The notes beneath the pieces are model-generated. The model was not told the origin of the DNA and did no database searches. It saw only the letters and a program-made list of their open reading frames with translations. DNA of 64,000 nucleotides from Spirometra erinaceieuropaei (Eukaryota > Platyhelminthes > Cestoda > Diphyllobothriidea > Diphyllobothriidae): positions 439,198 through 503,197 of the forward strand of contig CACRXP010000019.1 of assembly GCA_902702965.1 (NCBI GenBank), written 5' to 3'. This document shows, in pieces, positions 14,526 to 26,110 of this stretch. Each line of letters begins with the position of its first letter. The stretch's first letter is position 1. The translations under genes and the position numbers were made by a program.

Positions 14526-17250
14526 TCATCGCTCTTGGTCATTTCGGAACATAAATATGTCCAGATTCTTCTTAAAAATTTGTATACATGGTGACATCAC
14601 AACATCTGCGGGAAGCTCATTCCACGGTTTGACCACCCGAACCGAGAAGGAGAACTTCCGCACATCCAGCCGTGCCTGCTGAGTGCGCAGTTTTAACGGG
14701 TGACCTCGGAGGTTGGTCGTGGTAGCAAATTCAAAAACGTCCTCGAAGGCCAGACTGCTATCCAACCCCTTTACAATGCGGAAGGCTTGCAAGAGATTTC
14801 CGCGAAGTTGCCTGTAACTCAAAGGAAAGAGGTTCAGATTTACTAGGCGGGTCGCATAAGGAAAGGAGCTTTGACCCCTAACCATCTTCGTGGCTCTCCT
14901 CTGGACTCTTTCGAGTCAGTTTTGATCCACAACAGCCCACGGCCTCCAAGCTTGTATGCCGTACTCTAAATGCGGTCGGACGAATGTTCCGAACGTCTTA
15001 GAGAAAGCTTCTTCGTCAAAGTCCATAAACGCACGCTTGATGGCGTATAGTACGGACATTGCGGTTTTTGCCACCCTCGAACAGTGGGCGAATGGTTTTA
15101 GGGAACTCGTCGTAAGCACACCGAGGTCCTTTTGGACTGCGACCTCTTGTAGGGCTGCACCGCCCAGAAAGTAGCCTCTTGTACTGGCAGATCTGGCTGT
15201 GTTGCCTAGGCGAAGTATGCTACATTTGGCAACGTTGAACCGCAGGAGCCAACGGTTTGACCACTCCTCCAACCGATTCAGGTTCATCTGCAGTCTGTCT
15301 TCATCGGCAGGACCCCGAATTACACTCCATATCTTCATGTCATCCGCAAACATTGCTACTTAACAGTTTAAATCTCTTGCGGCATCGTTCACGTAGATAA
15401 GGAACAAAATGGGTCCCAGTACTGAACCCTGGGGGACACCACTATCGACCATAGCCCGATCTGATTTTCCCCGACCGACGCACACAACCTGCTGTCGACC
15501 CACAAGGAAATTTTCGATCCATTTATGGAAGTTGCCACCGATCCCTATTTTTTTCAGCTTATGTAAGAGCCTTTGGTGTGGCACAGTGTCGAAAGCCTTC
15601 TGGAAGTCGATGAAGGCTATGTGGACCGCGTGACTGTCGTCGAGAGCTTGGGTCCAGCTCTGGAGAGATTGCAGCAGGTTTGTCGTGCAGGATCTTCCTG
15701 CTCGGAACCCATGTTGGCATTTCGAAAGCAGGCCATGAACTTCCAGGAATTGCATTAGTTCACACTTTATGATCCTTTCCATAACTTTGCAGAGAATGCA
15801 TGTCAAGCTTATGGGCCGGTAATTTGTCGTCGCTGCCCTGTTACCTCCTTTGTGTAGCGGAGTAATATGCGCCAGCTTCCAATCGAAAGGAAGTGTTCCA
15901 GTGTCAAATGACGTTTGAAAGAGCATCGACAAAGGCACAGAGAGCTCACGGGCAAGTTCCTTCAGAAGCTTGGATGGAATCTCGTCTGGTCCTGGCGACT
16001 TCGATTCGTTCAATGCCTCTAATTCTCTTCGGACAATGCCTTCTGAGAAGAGTATATCACTGACGCTTGGAGTCGGCAGTTCTTCTGTGGAGGGAGGAAG
16101 GAACCTTGCCTCGTTTGTGTAGACTGATTGGAAAAACCGTGAAAAATACGCAGCTTTATCCCTACTATCAGCGATCTCAACGCCATCAGTAGTCTTTATC
16201 AAGGGGATTTGATGCCTGTTCCTTGTACTTCGTCGGAGGTAGCTGGAGAGCAATTTTGGGTTCTGCGTTGCTTTTTGTAGCAAGTTCTTCTCGAATTCCC
16301 GCCGCGTCTGCATTATCAGCTTCCTCAGTTTGTTCCTCTGTGTCTTGTAGGTGTTGAAGCATTCAGCTTGTCTAGTGACGCAGTATTTTCTCCACAATTT
16401 GTGCTTCCTGTTGATTTCTTTCTTGAGGTTGCTATTTAGCCACCCAGGGCGTTTGTTCAGTCTTACACTAGTCAGTGGGCAGTGGTTGTTGATGAGCTGC
16501 AGAAGGACATTCTTGAACAGCTCCCAGTCATCGTTGGCACTTCCCGTAAACAAAGAGCCCCAGTCAAGACCGGATAAGTCTGCCCTCATCTGATTGAAGT
16601 CGCCCCGCCAAACATTACGCCTTTTGTGGTCTGGAGTATGTGAAATGGAGAATAACGAATAATCCCACATAAGCACTACGTGGTCACTTCGGCCAAGGGG
16701 CGGCATGGAGGCGATCTCGTCTATGCTGTCTGGTGTTTTCGTAAAGACCAGATCCAGGCAGTTTGCCCTTTGTCCTTCACGTGTTCTCGTTGGGAACATG
16801 ACATGTTGTGTGAGGGATGCCCTTAATGTTTTGCTCAGCAGACGATAATCGAATGCCGATTTTGGACCTGACGCTTGGAGGGTATTCCAGTTTGTTCCGG
16901 GTGCGTTGAAGTCGCCCATGATCATGATGTTAGGTCGACTGGAAAATTTCTCCAACTGCTCTAATAGTTGAGTGTCGGCGATTCGGTCTGTCCTAGGTGG
17001 TCGGTAGACAGTAAGGACATCGAGACACGGGGAACCGGTAGCCTTGATGGTCAACAAGATAGCTTCCGTACTGCACGCAAACTTGGTGGTGTTATCCGAC
17101 ACTGTCAGACCGTCATTCACATACACAACGATACCACCACCCTGTCGATGTTCCCTGTCCCTCCGATAAATTTGGTATCCAGGCAAGGCTACTTCGTTAT
17201 CGCTAATATTCCCGGACAGCCAGGTCTCAGTTACTGCTAAAACATCTGGA
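14526..17250 (-). pseudogene. LINE endonuclease-reverse transcriptase with two in-frame stops
   Basis: After the frameshift, SPDVLAVTETWLSGNIS starts the APE endonuclease. MGDFNAPGTNW and LGRSDHVVLMW are its catalytic motifs. RT motifs follow: NYRPISLTCILCKVMER, IDFQKAFDTVPH, SGVPQGSVLGPILF and MFADDMKIW. A TAA lies three codons before MFADD and a TGA lies at VVDQN*LERVQ. The tail (LERVQRRATKMV, PLSYRQLRGNLLQAFRI) is typical of CR1 elements of flatworms and other animals. Confidence 0.9.
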
Positions 17251-18719
17251 GATAGCTCCGTCTAGTTTCGATATGAGGCTTTGGGCATTCGTGTACAAGC
17301 ACCTCAGTTTTGCACCAGCCGAATTTCCCGTTGCATTGGTTACTGCTGTGAGTATTACTCCGTTATCGCGGACGTCGTGTTCTCTAGGCTCTTCCGTTAC
17401 CTGATTGGTTCCATTTACATGCCTTGTTTCAGTCAGATCACTGGACGCTACGGGCTCACTTGTGTTGGCGCCTTGATCAGGTGGTTCAACGAAGGTGTCT
17501 GTTTTAGCTGAGTAGCTGTCGTCGTTCGTAGTATTACAGGCTGGTTCCACTGAAATGGCATATATTTCCGAACTACCTTCCCCTTGAAGATAGCCAGATT
17601 GTGTTCGCCATCCTTCAGTCTTGATTTTAACTCCAAGACAAGTTCCCGGCGTTTCAACCGTTCCGCTGGTGAATAGTCCGGTTGAAAAAAACCTGTTTGT
17701 GTGTGTTTCTGAGATCGGTTTTTTTGAGAGGATAAACTTGATTTGCTCTTTGTTCTCCAGCATAATTTTGAGAGGGCGAGGTGGTTGTGCTACTGTCCTG
17801 TCTTCACTCCTTTTTCCTATCCGGAATGCTTTCAGAACCTTGATTTCCATGTCTGCCGGCAGTAAATGATTTAGCAGACCATGAAAAGAAGCAAGGTCCT
17901 CTGAGACACGGTCTTCAGGTCTGACTGCATTCGATTCTGACAAACCCTGAATAACCAGACACTGCTGGCGAGCATGGTCCTCCTTACTCTGTCTTTCCGG
18001 TGAATGCGCTGCATGTGGGCGAGGACGATTTACGGAGTCATCGTTTGAACGCACACTTTTACTGTCTACCGACTGTCCCGAGCAATCCATCAGGGCTGGC
18101 TGGGACTTCAGAATCCTGTCATGGCGTTTCCCTCTCCCCTCTACCCACTGGTTTATGTCTTCACATTCAGATACGTGCTCTGTAGTGCGCTCGAAGTGGT
18201 TGCCAGAACAAGAGGGCAACAGTAGACTGGATGACCCAGGTATATCGTCTCCAGGCAGAACAGAAATCCCATCACTTACAGCAAGAGGCTTAGGTGAGAT
18301 GGCTTCCGCGCCAGGTAATTTTTTTGCGACATCGCTTAAGATATCTTGCGTGGGAATCGAGTTTGCCTTTATCGGCGGCTTCATTTTCATTGTCCTGCTG
18401 TTACGGGCGTCTGCGGTTTTGGCGGTTGAGTTGCTACTCGTGTTGGAAGATTCCCCCGAGGAGATATTTTTTCGCGTTTTTTGCGTTTTGCTCTTCGTTT
18501 TTGGGATTCTAACACTGGACACGTTCTGGCCGACTACGGTCTGTTGCACGAGCGTCCTTAAATCAGCAAGCTCCTTTTCCAGTTGTTCTACTTTGATTTG
18601 AATATCTGCGCACCCAGCACAAGGCTCGTCTTCGTACCTCACACTTTTTGCGGTATTTAAGCTTTTTGCACGCTTTGCTGGTCGTTGGCTGGAGGCGAAG
18701 GTAGAGCGAGCACAGGTTC
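17228..18719 (-). pseudogene. LINE ORF1-like region fused ahead of the endonuclease
   Basis: The frame contains EPCAGCADIQIKVEQLEKEL (Cys pair and coiled coil) and a long Ser/Lys/Thr-rich stretch. It then reads QQCLVIQGLSES and IKVLKAFRIGKR followed by RPLKIMLENKEQIKFIL, an RRM-like nucleic-acid-binding pattern. It ends LRCLYTNAQSLISKLDGAI, the first strand of the endonuclease, and goes out of frame near 17250. The 5' end is lost in the gap. Confidence 0.78.
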
Positions 18720-19080
18720 NNNNNNNNNNNNNNNNNNNNNNNNNNNNNNNNNNNNNNNNNNNNNNNNNNNNNNNNNNNNNNNNNNNNNNNNNNNNNNNNN
18801 NNNNNNNNNNNNNNNNNNNNNNNNNNNNNNNNNNNNNNNNNNNNNNNNNNNNNNNNNNNNNNNNNNNNNNNNNNNNNNNNNNNNNNNNNNNNNNNNNNNN
18901 NNNNNNNNNNNNNNNNNNNNNNNNNNNNNNNNNNNNNNNNNNNNNNNNNNNNNNNNNNNNNNNNNNNNNNNNNNNNNNNNNNNNNNNNNNNNNNNNNNNN
19001 NNNNNNNNNNNNNNNNNNNNNNNNNNNNNNNNNNNNNNNNNNNNNNNNNNNNNNNNNNNNNNNNNNNNNNNNNNNNNNNN
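18720..19080. other. assembly gap (361 N)
   Basis: A run of N separates the 5' side of the LINE from the start of copy B. Protein frames reported across it are not meaningful. Confidence 1.
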
Positions 19081-22000
19081 AATTGGGCTGAAATGCAATG
19101 TTCTCCGCGGCGAAATATGCAGTAGAATTGCACCCGAATTCAGCGCAACCGCACATGAAACATATGGCGCTGTATACATATTCCAAGATTTATTGCTCCC
19201 AAGGTGCTGCCATCAAAGTCTCCTCAGAATCATTGTGTAGATCAGGCCATCCGTCGGTCGGTTGAATGCGCATGTGAAAAGTTGGTGCTTTTAAAATAAC
19301 AATTATTTGGACTCTTACGGAGTAAAGTACAAGATACCAGCTCTTCCCAACATGCGCAGGCGTATTTTTTCATTTGTCTCCTTGGCGTTGGGAGTGACAG
19401 ATAACCTCCGTAAAATAAAGGCACGATGTTTCCCTGGCGTCATCTATGGCGAAAAACGACTGAAGGCATGGCGTTTCTCAACGCTGCGTTTGTTTAGTAT
19501 GTAAAATTGTACAGATGGACGGCACATACCACACTTATCGTCATAGACTTGCATGGTATAACATAATGATAATTGACAGGCATTGTAATGTGCAGTTTGT
19601 GTTTTATGCAGTCGTACACAAAGAAACTTCCAGAACGATCGAGTGCGTCGTAAGGAAATTTTATTGATGTGTCCTGCTACCTAGAAATTACGGACAGTTT
19701 TCACTGTCAGGGATGTCAGAAAATTCAGGGCTTGAAAACTCACTTTTCTTAGAAATGAGATTCTTATCTTATTTCGTACATTTCACGTACTTCATACTTT
19801 TAGGTACAGAGATAGCTGCCTTAGCGATGTACACTGCCAAACCGTCTGTGAGGGTCCTAAGTCTTATAACGTATAAATATGTGATGCACACATTGAAAAT
19901 GATATTCCGGAATTATGGTCTTATGGTCCACAAACTTTGTTGCCATGTAAATGCCTATAGGCCTACGGTGTTCGGGCACAAGTTATCACCTTTGGCGATG
20001 ACATGCGAATAAGACCGAGAGATAAAGCTGTGCCTCTAGGTGGTGGTGCAGACGTTATATAAACCTAACTGACCGTCTAAATGGTCCGATTGCCTTTCAA
20101 AATTCGAAGCAAGTTGATGGTATAAGGGTGGAATACGCAAAATGCTGTTGTCGCAGAGAGCATGATAGTTGGCACAGGCACGTAGCGGTAATATCTCAGA
20201 GGTTCAATGATGTTCATTTAATGTTTCATTAATGTTGGGTCAATACGGATCTCAGAGGTTGTCAGCGCATGCGTCAGATATATTTATCAAACACCTTGAT
20301 GTCAACAAAGGAGTCAAATTTAAGAGCGAATGTGTGGACACGTGTTGTTTTAGGCTTTTTTCAAACTAGGAGCTGCCGTGCGTCCACATAGTCAGTTGAG
20401 TAGCTGGAAACGGCGTTGACCCTCGGTTCGCTCCGACAGGCTGTAGATGACGAAGACTCTTAAGAGGATTGCTTTGTAAAGCAGACGATTCCACCAAAGC
20501 AACTGCAAACGGTACTCCTTTGGATTTCTAAAGCCGTTTGTCGTCATATCCCGTAGAGGTGCGGAAGACGAAGGGGAAGTCAGTGCAGTTTCAGTGGTTA
20601 TGCTTTGTTTTATAAGACTGCAGTATAGAGGGCGGTATGCAAGCGTTGAATAAGACGCCAACAGATCGTATTGGTGCTACAAATGACAGGTTGCTCCCCG
20701 ACCTCGTACTAGGTCACCAACAGTAACTCACTCTACAACTGGAGATAGCAAACTCGAGGTTGAATATGGCTGACTGATGACGGGCAACTAGCCACTATTA
20801 AAACACCGATTATATTTCTAATAAAGAAAGCATAAAATAGACGAATGCACGTATAAAATCGAATGAACAACAGCTAAAAAGTGAAAAACAAATGGATGCG
20901 AAAAGCGTTAGCCTCGCCGAGTAAACCTGCAGAGCTGACGAAGAGAGCGGTTATGGCAGGTATTAAGGGTAGAAATTTCGATATATATAAACGGCACCTG
21001 TCTCTTAGTAAACCTGCTTAGTTGTTGGTATTGCCGAAAATCATTAGTTTAAAATTGGTTTATGGGCTTACTGGTGTCAAAGAAGGGGAGTCAATCCGTC
21101 CGTTGTCAGTTTCATCTTCCAAAACGGGGTTAATTACCCATAGGAGATGCAAACATATCAAAGAGAGAAATTATTATTCATGAGCGTCACATTACAATGA
21201 CCGGAAAAGTGAAGGTGGGTGACAGACACACCTATCATAAGGAAATTTTACTTTTGGAACATAATCACGTGTTGGAAGTGTTCGGTTGCTGACTGAATTT
21301 GACGTAATAAGTCGTTGCGAGTCCTTATTTTACAGTGGAAATGATCAACTGAATGTACATCTTGTCCCATCAGCCAGTGGACTTCTAGAGCTAGCTTTTG
21401 CATAATAAGGAAAAGTTGATTTTCTGAAGGAAGAAATAAATTTGTTTTCTAAAGTACAGGCTTTGGAAAGAAAGACTACTCCACAAGTTACTGCCAATCA
21501 GAGATGGATTGCCTGGAGTCTTGCGTGCGTTTCGATACGGCTTCGTGTGGGCATTTTGCGATTTCACAGGGTATATATTTAGCACACGAACCATAATGAT
21601 GGAGTGGCGTTGGACGTGCAGTTGTTACTGTAGGTGTGCTGTGAAGCGCAGCCTATACGGGTCTATAACTCAACCTAAATCATCGTAGCTTCCCCCTACC
21701 TAGAAGTAAGGAACACCTGAATTGTTCTTCCCGACTTTAAATCCGGATATCAACCCGACGTTAGTAACATCGGAGTGCATAAAACTTTATTCCTAATAAA
21801 ACCCCTTGAAAAGATAATATTCACTGAAATTCTTGACATTTGTCAATATTGACTTTTACCCGAAAGACCTAGCAAAACTTGCCACTTAGACTTTCTTAAT
21901 TTTATTACTTCACTATGCAATGAAGTGAAGTTAGCGGCAATTATCTACTTTGAGTTTAATAAAGCTTTCGATAAGGTGCGCGCAGCCGTCTTTTAGCTAA

Positions 22001-22115
22001 ACTCAAAGAACTTGACATTAGTTATCCTCAACTCGATTTCCGTGCGTCGTTTACATCTGCCCGCCAGAGGGATGTCATAGTTGGTAATTTTTACTCGACG
22101 CCTCACTCGATCACG
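19081..22115 (+). repeat. segmental direct repeat, copy B
   Basis: This starts at the gap edge within the same sequence as 10106 and follows copy A to ctcgatcacgag. It then continues with tgaaatacttcaaag, the uninterrupted LINE target sequence. It lacks both LINE insertions of copy A. Confidence 0.9.
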
Positions 22116-22330
22116 AGTGAAATACTTCAAAGTATGGCTCTGGGTCCGCTACACTGCCTTCTGTGCATCAACGATATTCCGACGGAAATTAAGAATTCTG
22201 AAACGTTCATTTGTTCTGATGACCTTGAGGCTATTTATTTATGTTATGAGGGTGATATGGCCCGCGTGACGCAGCGCCTGCTTTCGGTAAATAAGCGACT
22301 TGCAACTTCGTATGTGTGCTTCTGAAGGGT
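21925..22330 (+). pseudogene. relic of a non-LTR reverse transcriptase (copy B)
   Basis: The plus strand has FEFNKAFDKV, then SMALGPLHCLLCINDIPTEI (from GVLGPLLFLLYINDLP) and CSDDLEAIY (from FADD). It is spread over several frames with stops. Only this middle part of the RT can be seen. Confidence 0.65.
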
Positions 22331-22339
22331 AAATACTAC

Positions 22340-25300
22340 GCGGCTGGAAGTCATTATGCATCTATGGCAACACACATTTCGGCAAGTCCTCAATGTGAAA
22401 GAATAAGCACCTATCATCTCCATACAGGACTACTTGTCAAACTTATGACCGAAAAGAAATGTCACAGGCCCCCGCTGTTTCTGTTGAGTGTAGTAAATGC
22501 ACATCGTCTGCTATTAGCCGCTGCAACCCATACAAGCAATATATTAAAAACCTTTCCAAAAAGTCACAGGTTTCAGACTGCAGAAAACACACCAATGAGA
22601 AGGGACGCTCAACAGTAAGGTGTAGCATTGGCGTTCAAAGACAGGCCACAAACATTCTCAAGAGCCTCTGAACAAATTCATTTGCCTACGTGCCATTACA
22701 AAAAGACTTCTGAAGTATTATCCGGGAACCCGTTATTCGTTTCGTTCTGAATCTGAAATATTTTCCCTTCTTCAGTGCTGCAAACAAGCTGCAAGGCAGC
22801 TTGGTTAGAGAGGGGGAAGTGCGGTTGATGCATCGCAAGTCACCGTTCTTGCTGTGAGGCGCAGAGCAGACGTAGTCGGTGACGACGGTCAAATTGGCAC
22901 AGGCTTTACAATGCCATTTCGTAAATTCGTCGCATCTGCCATCACAAACTACCTGAGATCGACCAGAAAAAACGAACTTTCCTTGGCAGAGGATCAATCT
23001 ATGAAGGTCATCTATCTCAAACAGCATAAGGAGGAGATGGGGTTTCTTCCCCCGTCAACGAAAACTTTTCAAAGCAAGTTGGAAACATACACGTTGCGAA
23101 ATTTGATCGAGATATATATTCCGAGACTTCATTTTCATGTTTTTGCTGAGTTCGCGCTAGCAGTCACTGCAACAGGATAGCTTATAGGCGTTAGCTAAGT
23201 GTCGTGTCTTAATCAGTGGGTAGATAATACGAATAATGAGAGGTGTAAATTCTAAGAAAAGTTGGAACGACAGTCTGAGTAAGGAGCACGCAACGCTTGG
23301 CTGTCGTAAGTTCACCGGCCAGGCCACAATTCTAGGTCTCATCTTTGTGCGCATGTTTGACGAAAATCAGGGAGAATGCTCCACTAACGTCGCCTTGAAC
23401 TCTAAACGCTTGTAAGCTGTTAATCATAAGTACGGAGAGGTGCGGACTTCAAGCGCTAAATTGAACGGCAGAACATACCGCTTGGTTAATGGCGAAACCT
23501 GCGATAGGCATCGGGAACCTATTGATGACAATGTTGAAACGTAACTCGCTTTAGCTTTATGGGACTGTAACCCATATACTTTTACACATATAAGCCTAAG
23601 TTTTGAAAGCTAACGTCAACATTCTTCCATAATTTCAGTGGGTGGCCTATCTCATGAAGTGTAAGCCGAGACTCTGAAATGCGTTTTTGATCAAAAAGGG
23701 TTAATTAGGTGGGGTTACAGCACTAATTGGCACGCCGCATAATTCCATAGCATTCGAACTCGATAGAATACTGGCTTTTGAATTCACTTCTTTGCGAGCT
23801 CCTGTAAAACTTCACTGGGCAAAATGGCAGTTGAATTAGTATGCACTTTTCCCAGTGATTTTTGAGGACCAAACGAGTTCAGCTATGTTTAATGCAAAAC
23901 GTGCACCAAAATATACTTTCTTTTGCTTATTTGGTAAGAAATCACGTCGTCTAAACATTTTATAGCAAAATAAATAACACCTTTTGAGTTACGTGATATT
24001 AAAGAGCGTACAGTGCTTATTTATAAAAAATATCGGACCCGTACGTTTATTAATGCTTCCCTTAAAGCAAACAACATAGTCTGCATCCATTGCAAAATTT
24101 TGTGAACCCTATATAGTGTCTCCTTAAAGCAGTAGAGGAGTAATAGGTTTTTCGTACGCAGACTGTATGCATCTTGTAGACTGAAATCGCCAATTTAGAT
24201 CCAGCCAGCCACCTGCACCCTCTAAACTGCGGACCCGGGGGTGGAGGAGGAAGTGCGGTGAATTCAGCGCAAGTCTACTATCACCCTAAACCAATTCACC
24301 GTGCATGTTGTCACCTTGCTGCGGAGTACACGATGGAGATCGTCGAAATCGACGATCGAAATGTCGAGTGGTTCACCCGGGCTTGGATTCTCGTAGATGT
24401 AGGCGAGCTGAAGTGATATGTCAGTTGCCATCAGCTGACAGTGGAATTTGCCAGAGTTGAATTAAAGGCTTAGGATTTATTAGGGACACCATTTGGCGAT
24501 AATTTGTGCCAAATTTGAAACCCAGACCAGGAATTGTTGTGCTCAAACGAAATACAGAAATGTGATAGGCGGCTAGGTACACGGCTGAGTGATTAACGGT
24601 AATGGCCACCGAAATGTGTCCGAACACAAATTCGCGAGAAAAATCACCTCGGCAGACATGCTCCGTTAGAAATATTATTTGATCCTAATGAAGATTTCCT
24701 CATGCGCGGAGTCAATGACATGGGGTTTTTGGTTTCAATACACTAGTAATCGCGGTAAATTCTCATCTTCTCCAGGCGAGGCTGATAGCGCGAACTTTGT
24801 GAATTATTTCCGTCACTGCTACTGAGATTGTTTTCAGTAGGCGTGTTGGTGTTCACTTGAAGCAAATTTGCGTCAAGAACGGCAGGACAGTGGTTTTCGC
24901 CTACAGCCAGACATTTTACGACACTGTGACTCAAATTTCGAATTGGTTTGTGGACCTTATCAGTGTATTCAAACAACCCTCTTCATGCTTATGACCTTCA
25001 TTATTTTAACCTCTAGATTTTCTTACTAAATATCACTTTTCTCCCACGCATAAATTCCCCACTTACCACTCTTCCCGTTTTGCATTAACAACTTGCTTGG
25101 ACCTAGTGAGTGCGGCCGCGTCTTCGGTCTCCGCCCTTTTCCTCGTATTTGTTCGTTTGGACAGGTTTGTCAATCACATGACTTGGAACATGTCGAACAG
25201 GGACCTCTTCCGTTTGCCTACATTGCCAGTTTCGGTAAGCCATCGTGCCGGCGCAGTTTAAAATAACCGTCTGCGCATCTAAGCCTTTCGGTTAAAATTT

Positions 25301-25815
25301 TGGAACGAGCGTGAGTTAAGGCTGCAGCCGTGAACAACGCACGGAGATCATGACCGACATTATCATGTAGGAATGCGCTTTAAATCAAAGAACTCATTCA
25401 CTGAATGAGTAACCTTGTCAGCACCAGTCGGGGAGTTTCCATGAAACTACTGGTTTGCTGAAATTCGCCAACGTTTTGTTGAATGGCTGTCGTCAACCAG
25501 CAGGCAAGAGGACTTTAAGAACTACTACACCCCTTCAAGTGTACAGAGAAATGAAGCATGGGTGCATTACTGTCTCCGAATCAGACCCGCATAGGCAACA
25601 CAATCCAGTAAATTGCAGTTCGTAAATCCGCAAGATGCCAAACGGAGTCAGCTCGTGCGATTTTGAACAAACACAAAACAAGCCCTATCAAGGTGGTTTC
25701 CCGCTACAGCATGGTGTAAGACATGCAAACAAACAGACGACGGGACAGGCGTACAGACACTGTCCCCCCGCCCCCCGCCCCCAAATCCAGTAAGACTAAA
25801 CGAAGAAAGACCTCA
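22340..25815. other. non-coding region downstream of YARS
   Basis: Apart from a piece of the dispersed repeat near 24.2 kb, I see no gene, RNA or element here. Open frames are short and without motifs. Confidence 0.5.
24190..24300 (-). repeat. dispersed repeat family, partial copy
   Basis: This shares ccagccacctgca, ggtggaggaggaag and gcgcaagtctactatcaccct with copies at 48180-48480 and 49375-49640. Confidence 0.5.
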
Positions 25816-25821
25816 TTTAAT
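25816..25821 (-). promoter_or_regulatory. candidate poly(A) signal of YARS (ATTAAA)
   Basis: ATTAAA on the minus strand lies about 40 bases after the YARS stop and is followed by a T-rich stretch (GTCTTTCTTCGTTTAG). It would give a very short 3' UTR. Confidence 0.45.
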
Positions 25822-25858
25822 TGGGCGCTGATGTTGGACAGCTGACATAAGGACCCCC

Positions 25859-26110
25859 CTAGGGAAGTGTCAGAGTCCAGGCCATCCAGACCAACTGGTT
25901 GGTCTCCGATATGTACAGGTTCTCAAAAAAGGCTTTCCAGGCTGGTTCCGAAGGATCGATGATTACATCCCCAGTAGGCGGGGCATGTTTCTTGGAGCGC
26001 GTAGACTGAAAGTAGAGCCGTTCACCCCCATCGCCAGAAGGTGTTGTGGAGGTCGGCATTAAGGGTTGCAGGCCCTGGTCAGCAGAGCGAGGAACGCACA
26101 CTATCCTGAC
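25859..26110 (-). CDS. YARS: YARS exon 13, C-terminus and stop
   Basis: Residues 925-1007. [19 protein letters not shown] matches the last OB strand. [10 protein letters not shown] matches the APGEHVFV turn, and [19 protein letters not shown] the terminal helix. The stop is TAG (25859-25861). The acceptor is CTGTTTAG and intron 12 is only 80 bases. Confidence 0.87.
   Translation of the reverse strand, partial: VRIVCVPRSADQGLQPLMPTSTTPSGDGGERLYFQSTRSKKHAPPTGDVIIDPSEPAWKAFFENLYISETNQLVWMAWTLTLP

Larger units (their letters stand above)
14361..18719 (-). mobile_element. CR1-type LINE, near full length, inactivated
   Basis: The element runs on the minus strand from an N gap at its 5' side to a 3' end with AATAAA and a (CTGAA) tail. 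It carries a nucleic-acid-binding ORF1-like part, an APE-type endonuclease, a reverse transcriptase and the CR1 C-terminal domain. A frameshift near 17250 and two in-frame stops (about 15360 and 14916) break it, yet the rest is well preserved, so the insertion looks recent. Confidence 0.9.

Noticed and set aside
17227..19186. Frames running through the 361-base N gap
   Set aside because: The N run hides stops; joining sequence across it has no basis.
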